Assembly: GCA_030621255.1 (NCBI GenBank)
Contig: JAUXHZ010000014.1
Span: 1-10,509, forward strand
Direction: 5' to 3'
DNA: 10,509 nucleotides
Origin: Candidatus Latescibacterota bacterium
GTDB taxonomy: Bacteria > Krumholzibacteriota > Krumholzibacteriia > Krumholzibacteriales > WJIX01
Below the pieces are notes generated by a model. The model searched no databases. It was not told where the DNA came from and saw only the letters and a list, made by a program, of their open reading frames with translations. Positions 8,306 to 10,509 of the stretch are shown here, piece after piece. The translations under genes and the position numbers were made by a program. Every line of letters starts with the position of its first letter. The stretch's first letter is position 1.

Positions 8306-9913
8306 ATGAAACAGAAAAATCTTAAAATAATTGTTGCCGCGATTATACTAATCTTTTCTGCTGCAAATATCATAATCGCTGAGGATTTCAAGGGAGAAGA
8401 CGACCTAATAAAAACCCTGTCCCCATTTGAGAAAGATATCTATTACGGCCTCCAGTATTTATTGAATAAATACCAGAAGCAGCAATTCCTCTCTATAGAA
8501 GGCGCTATAAACAGAACTGAGTGGAGAAAAGAATTCTGGTTATATAAAGACCCCACACCAACAACAAAAAAGAACGAACGGAAAATTGAACATGAAGCAA
8601 GAGTCACCCTGGCTAAAAAACTCTTTGGAATGGAGAAACCGCCGGGCTGGGATAAAAGAGGGGAAACCCTGATACGTTTCGGGATGCCCGCCAGCAGAAC
8701 AAAGATACCGGGGGATATAGGATTCTACAAAATGACCCCTCCCGGTGAAATCTGGTATTATAAAAAACTCGATATGTTAATTCCCTTTCAGAATTTCAAC
8801 CTGAATGGAATCTTTATCTATGCTATTGAACGTTATGGAGAAAGCGCCAGAGAAACAACAGATAAACTGCAGAGAATGAAAGAATTTTACAGTCTCAGGA
8901 GTATTCAGGAACTGATGTATACAACACCCAATGAAGTGAGGGCCATTATTGAATTTAATCCGGATGATATCGGCTACATAGCGAATCCGGATATAAGCGC
9001 CGGCAAGGCAAATGACCTTATCGCGGCAATTGAAAACCGGAAAATGATAAGATCGAGGAATAATTTCTACAAGTATCTTGAAGAGCATCCTACAATTTAC
9101 TCATTCGAAGTAAATCAAAAAACTCTTCCACTTTACTTTGATATAATAAACTACCGGAATGCATCAAATCTTGTCCAAACAACAGTAAGCTTTGAAATAC
9201 CATCCAGCGAAATCCGTTTTATAAAAAAAGGCGGGAAATTAACAGGAGAGGCTCTCCTCAGCGTCCTTGTCAGAGATATGGATATGGAAAAAATAGCTTC
9301 CGGGAATGATACAATAAGAGTAATTCAATCCGGGGGCGACAAATTCAGGGGGCCCAGCCATCTACCGGGACAAATCGTCTTGAATCTCAACCCCGGCTAC
9401 TACAGAATCGGCCTGGAGGCAGTAGATCCGGTTTCAGAACACCGTGGGGTTTACAACACAACGGTTAAAATAGATCCAATGGATAGCCGTCTTGCGATGA
9501 GCGATATACAATTGGCCTCAATGATCAGAGAAGTTGATAATCAAGCAAAGTTTACAAGAGGTGACCTGCAGATTATCCCCCACCCCCTTCACGCGTACAG
9601 GATTCCCTACCCTCTGACTTTCTACTTCGAAATCTATGGCCTTGATACAAACAGTGAAGATATCTCTTTCTATTCAATAGATTATAAAATCACTCCGCTG
9701 GGTAAAAGGCGAAAGGGCCCTGTATATGAAGATGTACTTACAGCCATTTCCTCAAAATTTGAGAGAGAGGGCAAAGGGGCCAAACAGATACAGAGACTCG
9801 AGATTGCCACAGACAACCTCTGGCACGGAACATTCAACCTCACCATCAGCGTAATGGACCGGCGGACGAGAGTGTCAGTTCAAAAAAGCGCCAGGTTCTC
9901 TATTCTGGAATAG
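8306..9913 (+). CDS. Secreted GWxTD-domain protein, variant motif GWDKRG
   Basis: Residues 1-25 form a signal peptide: MKQKNLK, a hydrophobic run, then likely cleavage after IIIA and before EDF, so the protein is exported. The GWxTD core follows: EWRKEFWLYKDPTPTTKKNE (72-91), EHEARVTLAKKLFG (95-108), PPGWDKRGETLIRFGMP (112-128) and GEIWYYKKL (147-155). Family members usually read GWxTDRG; here the block is GWDKRG, a variant one residue shorter. The C-terminal half (about 265-535) looks like beta-sandwich modules. It contains GYYRIGLEAVDPVSEHRG, then MSDIQLASMI and a KFTRGDLQIIPHP-like segment, all recurrent in this family as I recall it. The molecular role of GWxTD proteins is not established. 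The ATG has a good ribosome-binding site, AAGGGG at 8293-8298 with 7-base spacing, the best in the window. Its position 24 bases after lptG suggests cotranscription and an envelope role. Confidence 0.8.
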   Translation: MKQKNLKIIVAAIILIFSAANIIIAEDFKGEDDLIKTLSPFEKDIYYGLQYLLNKYQKQQFLSIEGAINRTEWRKEFWLYKDPTPTTKKNERKIEHEARVTLAKKLFGMEKPPGWDKRGETLIRFGMPASRTKIPGDIGFYKMTPPGEIWYYKKLDMLIPFQNFNLNGIFIYAIERYGESARETTDKLQRMKEFYSLRSIQELMYTTPNEVRAIIEFNPDDIGYIANPDISAGKANDLIAAIENRKMIRSRNNFYKYLEEHPTIYSFEVNQKTLPLYFDIINYRNASNLVQTTVSFEIPSSEIRFIKKGGKLTGEALLSVLVRDMDMEKIASGNDTIRVIQSGGDKFRGPSHLPGQIVLNLNPGYYRIGLEAVDPVSEHRGVYNTTVKIDPMDSRLAMSDIQLASMIREVDNQAKFTRGDLQIIPHPLHAYRIPYPLTFYFEIYGLDTNSEDISFYSIDYKITPLGKRRKGPVYEDVLTAISSKFEREGKGAKQIQRLEIATDNLWHGTFNLTISVMDRRTRVSVQKSARFSILE

Positions 9914-9936
9914 ATCAGGGAATAGAACCCGATTTT
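9894..9936 (+). terminator. Candidate bulged-hairpin terminator across the stop codon of the GWxTD gene
   Basis: GGTTC (9894-9898), a 2-base bulge and TATTC (9901-9905) pair with GAATAGAACC (9920-9929), giving 10 base pairs and a 14-base loop. A short TTTT follows at 9933-9936. The stem includes the last codons and the TAG stop lies in the loop. The U-tract is short and the stem is only moderately GC-rich, so this is a weak candidate. A smaller competing hairpin, CTATT/AATAG (9900-9913), is also possible. The downstream DNA is foreign-looking, which fits an operon end here. Confidence 0.35.
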
Positions 9937-9982
9937 GCAGAATCTTCAACCTATTGGCAGGGTGCGTCTTTCGACTGTATAG

Positions 9983-10195
9983 TTCTACACCACAACCACT
10001 TACAGCGATAATCAACTGCTCTGGGCCTCAAAGAAATCAAAGAACCCTGATCGCCTTCGCTTATGGGCTCTGGAGATCGAACGCACAAGAGGCCACAATA
10101 AGGCTGCTGTCGCTCTGGCTAACAAACTCGCCCGGATCGCCTGGGCTGTATGGACCAATGACCGTTGTTTCGAATCTATAAAGGAGGCCGGATGA
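9983..10195 (+). pseudogene. C-terminal remnant of an IS110/IS1111-family transposase
   Basis: The frame is open from 9983 (after a TAG at 9980-9982) to the TGA at 10193-10195, 70 codons. From about 10046 it reads PDRLRLWALEIERTRG, then HNKAAVALANKLARIAWAVW. This is the characteristic end of the C-terminal transposase domain (Transposase_20 type) of IS110-family recombinases. The full enzyme is roughly 300-400 residues, with an N-terminal RuvC-like DEDD domain and a catalytic serine in the C-terminal domain. All of that is absent; only the last ~50 residues are recognisable. The residues before about 10016 (FYTTTTYSDNQ) do not look like transposase, and no start codon fits. Base composition is visibly richer in G and C than the neighbouring genes, which suggests transfer. 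This could be a decayed element or a deletion or assembly junction. Confidence 0.65.
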
Positions 10196-10509
10196 ATTAA
10201 TCCACCTTTGATTGCATAGAGGAATGAACAAGATGGCAAGCCGGTCTGAACCGGCGCGAGGCGAAGCCGATAACTGTCGTGGCTAGTAAAAGGCCGTGCA
10301 ATCGATTGGCTCCTCGCGCGTGGGTTCCATATTGGCCCGGAGACATTAGCTCTCCAAAATCAGAGGCCGGAGATACAACTGCAGTCAGTTCCCTGTTCGC
10401 CAAAGAAAAATATAAATAACTATTGCCAGAGGAGTCCAGATACACTAGTTAGACCACCCCACTTATCGGGATATACCCTTTATGCCACTCCAGCTAGTAT
10501 GTGTTACTG
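10016..10509 (+). mobile_element. Truncated IS110/IS1111-type insertion sequence, right portion
   Basis: This segment holds the transposase C-terminal end plus at least 314 bases of noncoding DNA after its stop. Members of the IS1111 subgroup carry their functional RNA in the noncoding end downstream of the transposase gene, whereas IS110-proper members carry it upstream. A structured stretch downstream of the stop (see the ncRNA entry) therefore fits an IS1111-like right end. A second nested hairpin lies at 10334-10368: GGCC outside (10334-10337 with 10365-10368) and GGAGA/TCTCC inside (10339-10343 with 10351-10355). I could not locate the right terminus, a target core or terminal repeats. 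The left part of the element is missing. From about 10380 onward I see no gene or clear structure. Confidence 0.5.
10241..10319 (+). ncRNA. Candidate IS1111-type guide RNA (bridge RNA/seekRNA) region
   Basis: GCGCGAGG (10254-10261) pairs perfectly with CCTCGCGC (10312-10319). After a 3-base bulge (CGA), AGCCGAT (10265-10271) pairs with ATTGGCT (10305-10311) through six Watson-Crick pairs and one G-U. Together this is a 15-pair stem closing a 33-base loop. Inside the loop CGTGGC (10278-10283) can pair with GCCGTG (10293-10298), with two wobbles. Just before the long stem lies a perfect CCGGT-CTGA-ACCGG hairpin (10241-10254). It shares base 10254 with the long stem, so the two abut or compete. 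Size and position, about 45 bases after an IS110-family transposase stop, match what is described for IS1111 guide RNAs. The folding was done by eye, and boundaries and guide loops are unknown. Confidence 0.35.

Noticed and set aside
9954..10181. 75-codon plus-strand frame over the transposase remnant
   Set aside because: It is a different register from the frame carrying the clear HNKAAVALANKLARIAW transposase signature.
10197..10445. 82-codon minus-strand frame in the IS-like noncoding end
   Set aside because: It lies over the structured, palindromic stretch and has no protein motif. The frame is a by-product of the higher GC content.
1..10509. CRISPR arrays, rRNA or tRNA genes
   Set aside because: No regularly spaced direct repeats, rRNA-like segments or convincing cloverleaf were seen on either strand.

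Overview
The window looks like chromosome from a Gram-negative, outer-membrane bacterium of the Fibrobacteres-Chlorobi-Bacteroidetes (FCB) superphylum, or one of its uncultured relatives. Three things point there. A giant gene of the SprA/Sov type encodes the outer-membrane channel of the type IX secretion system. An lptF-lptG pair encodes the inner-membrane permease for lipopolysaccharide export. A GWxTD-domain protein belongs to a family common in FCB-type and acidobacterial genomes. Base composition is moderately AT-rich and Shine-Dalgarno sequences are mostly weak. I cannot name the phylum from sequence reading alone.

Layout. Positions 5402 down to 1 (minus strand) are a single uninterrupted reading frame of 1800 codons that runs off the left edge. 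I checked every in-frame codon and found no stop. It is the N-terminal part of SprA/Sov. A 337-base divergent intergenic region (5403-5739) separates it from a plus-strand set: lptF (5740-7143), lptG (7202-8281) and a secreted GWxTD-domain protein (8306-9913). The gaps are 58 and 24 bases, so these three are probably one operon. A bulged hairpin across the last stop codon may be its terminator. To the right (about 10016-10509) lies higher-GC, foreign-looking DNA. It holds the C-terminal end of an IS110/IS1111-type transposase followed by a strongly structured noncoding stretch.

How the parts fit. LptF and LptG together form the transmembrane core that extracts lipopolysaccharide from the inner membrane; the ATPase LptB, LptC, LptA and LptD are not in the window. 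SprA/Sov is the channel that lets cargo cross the outer membrane, and in well-studied Bacteroidetes some cargo is then anchored to a form of lipopolysaccharide. The GWxTD protein carries a signal peptide and presumably acts in the periplasm or at the envelope. The whole segment therefore reads as an envelope-biogenesis locus with a divergent control region.

The most unusual items are the candidate guide RNA (bridge RNA/seekRNA) downstream of the transposase remnant, the pairing of a type IX translocon with the LPS permease genes, a roughly 110-residue insertion in LptF, and a WCSNC cysteine pair in the SprA N-terminal region.
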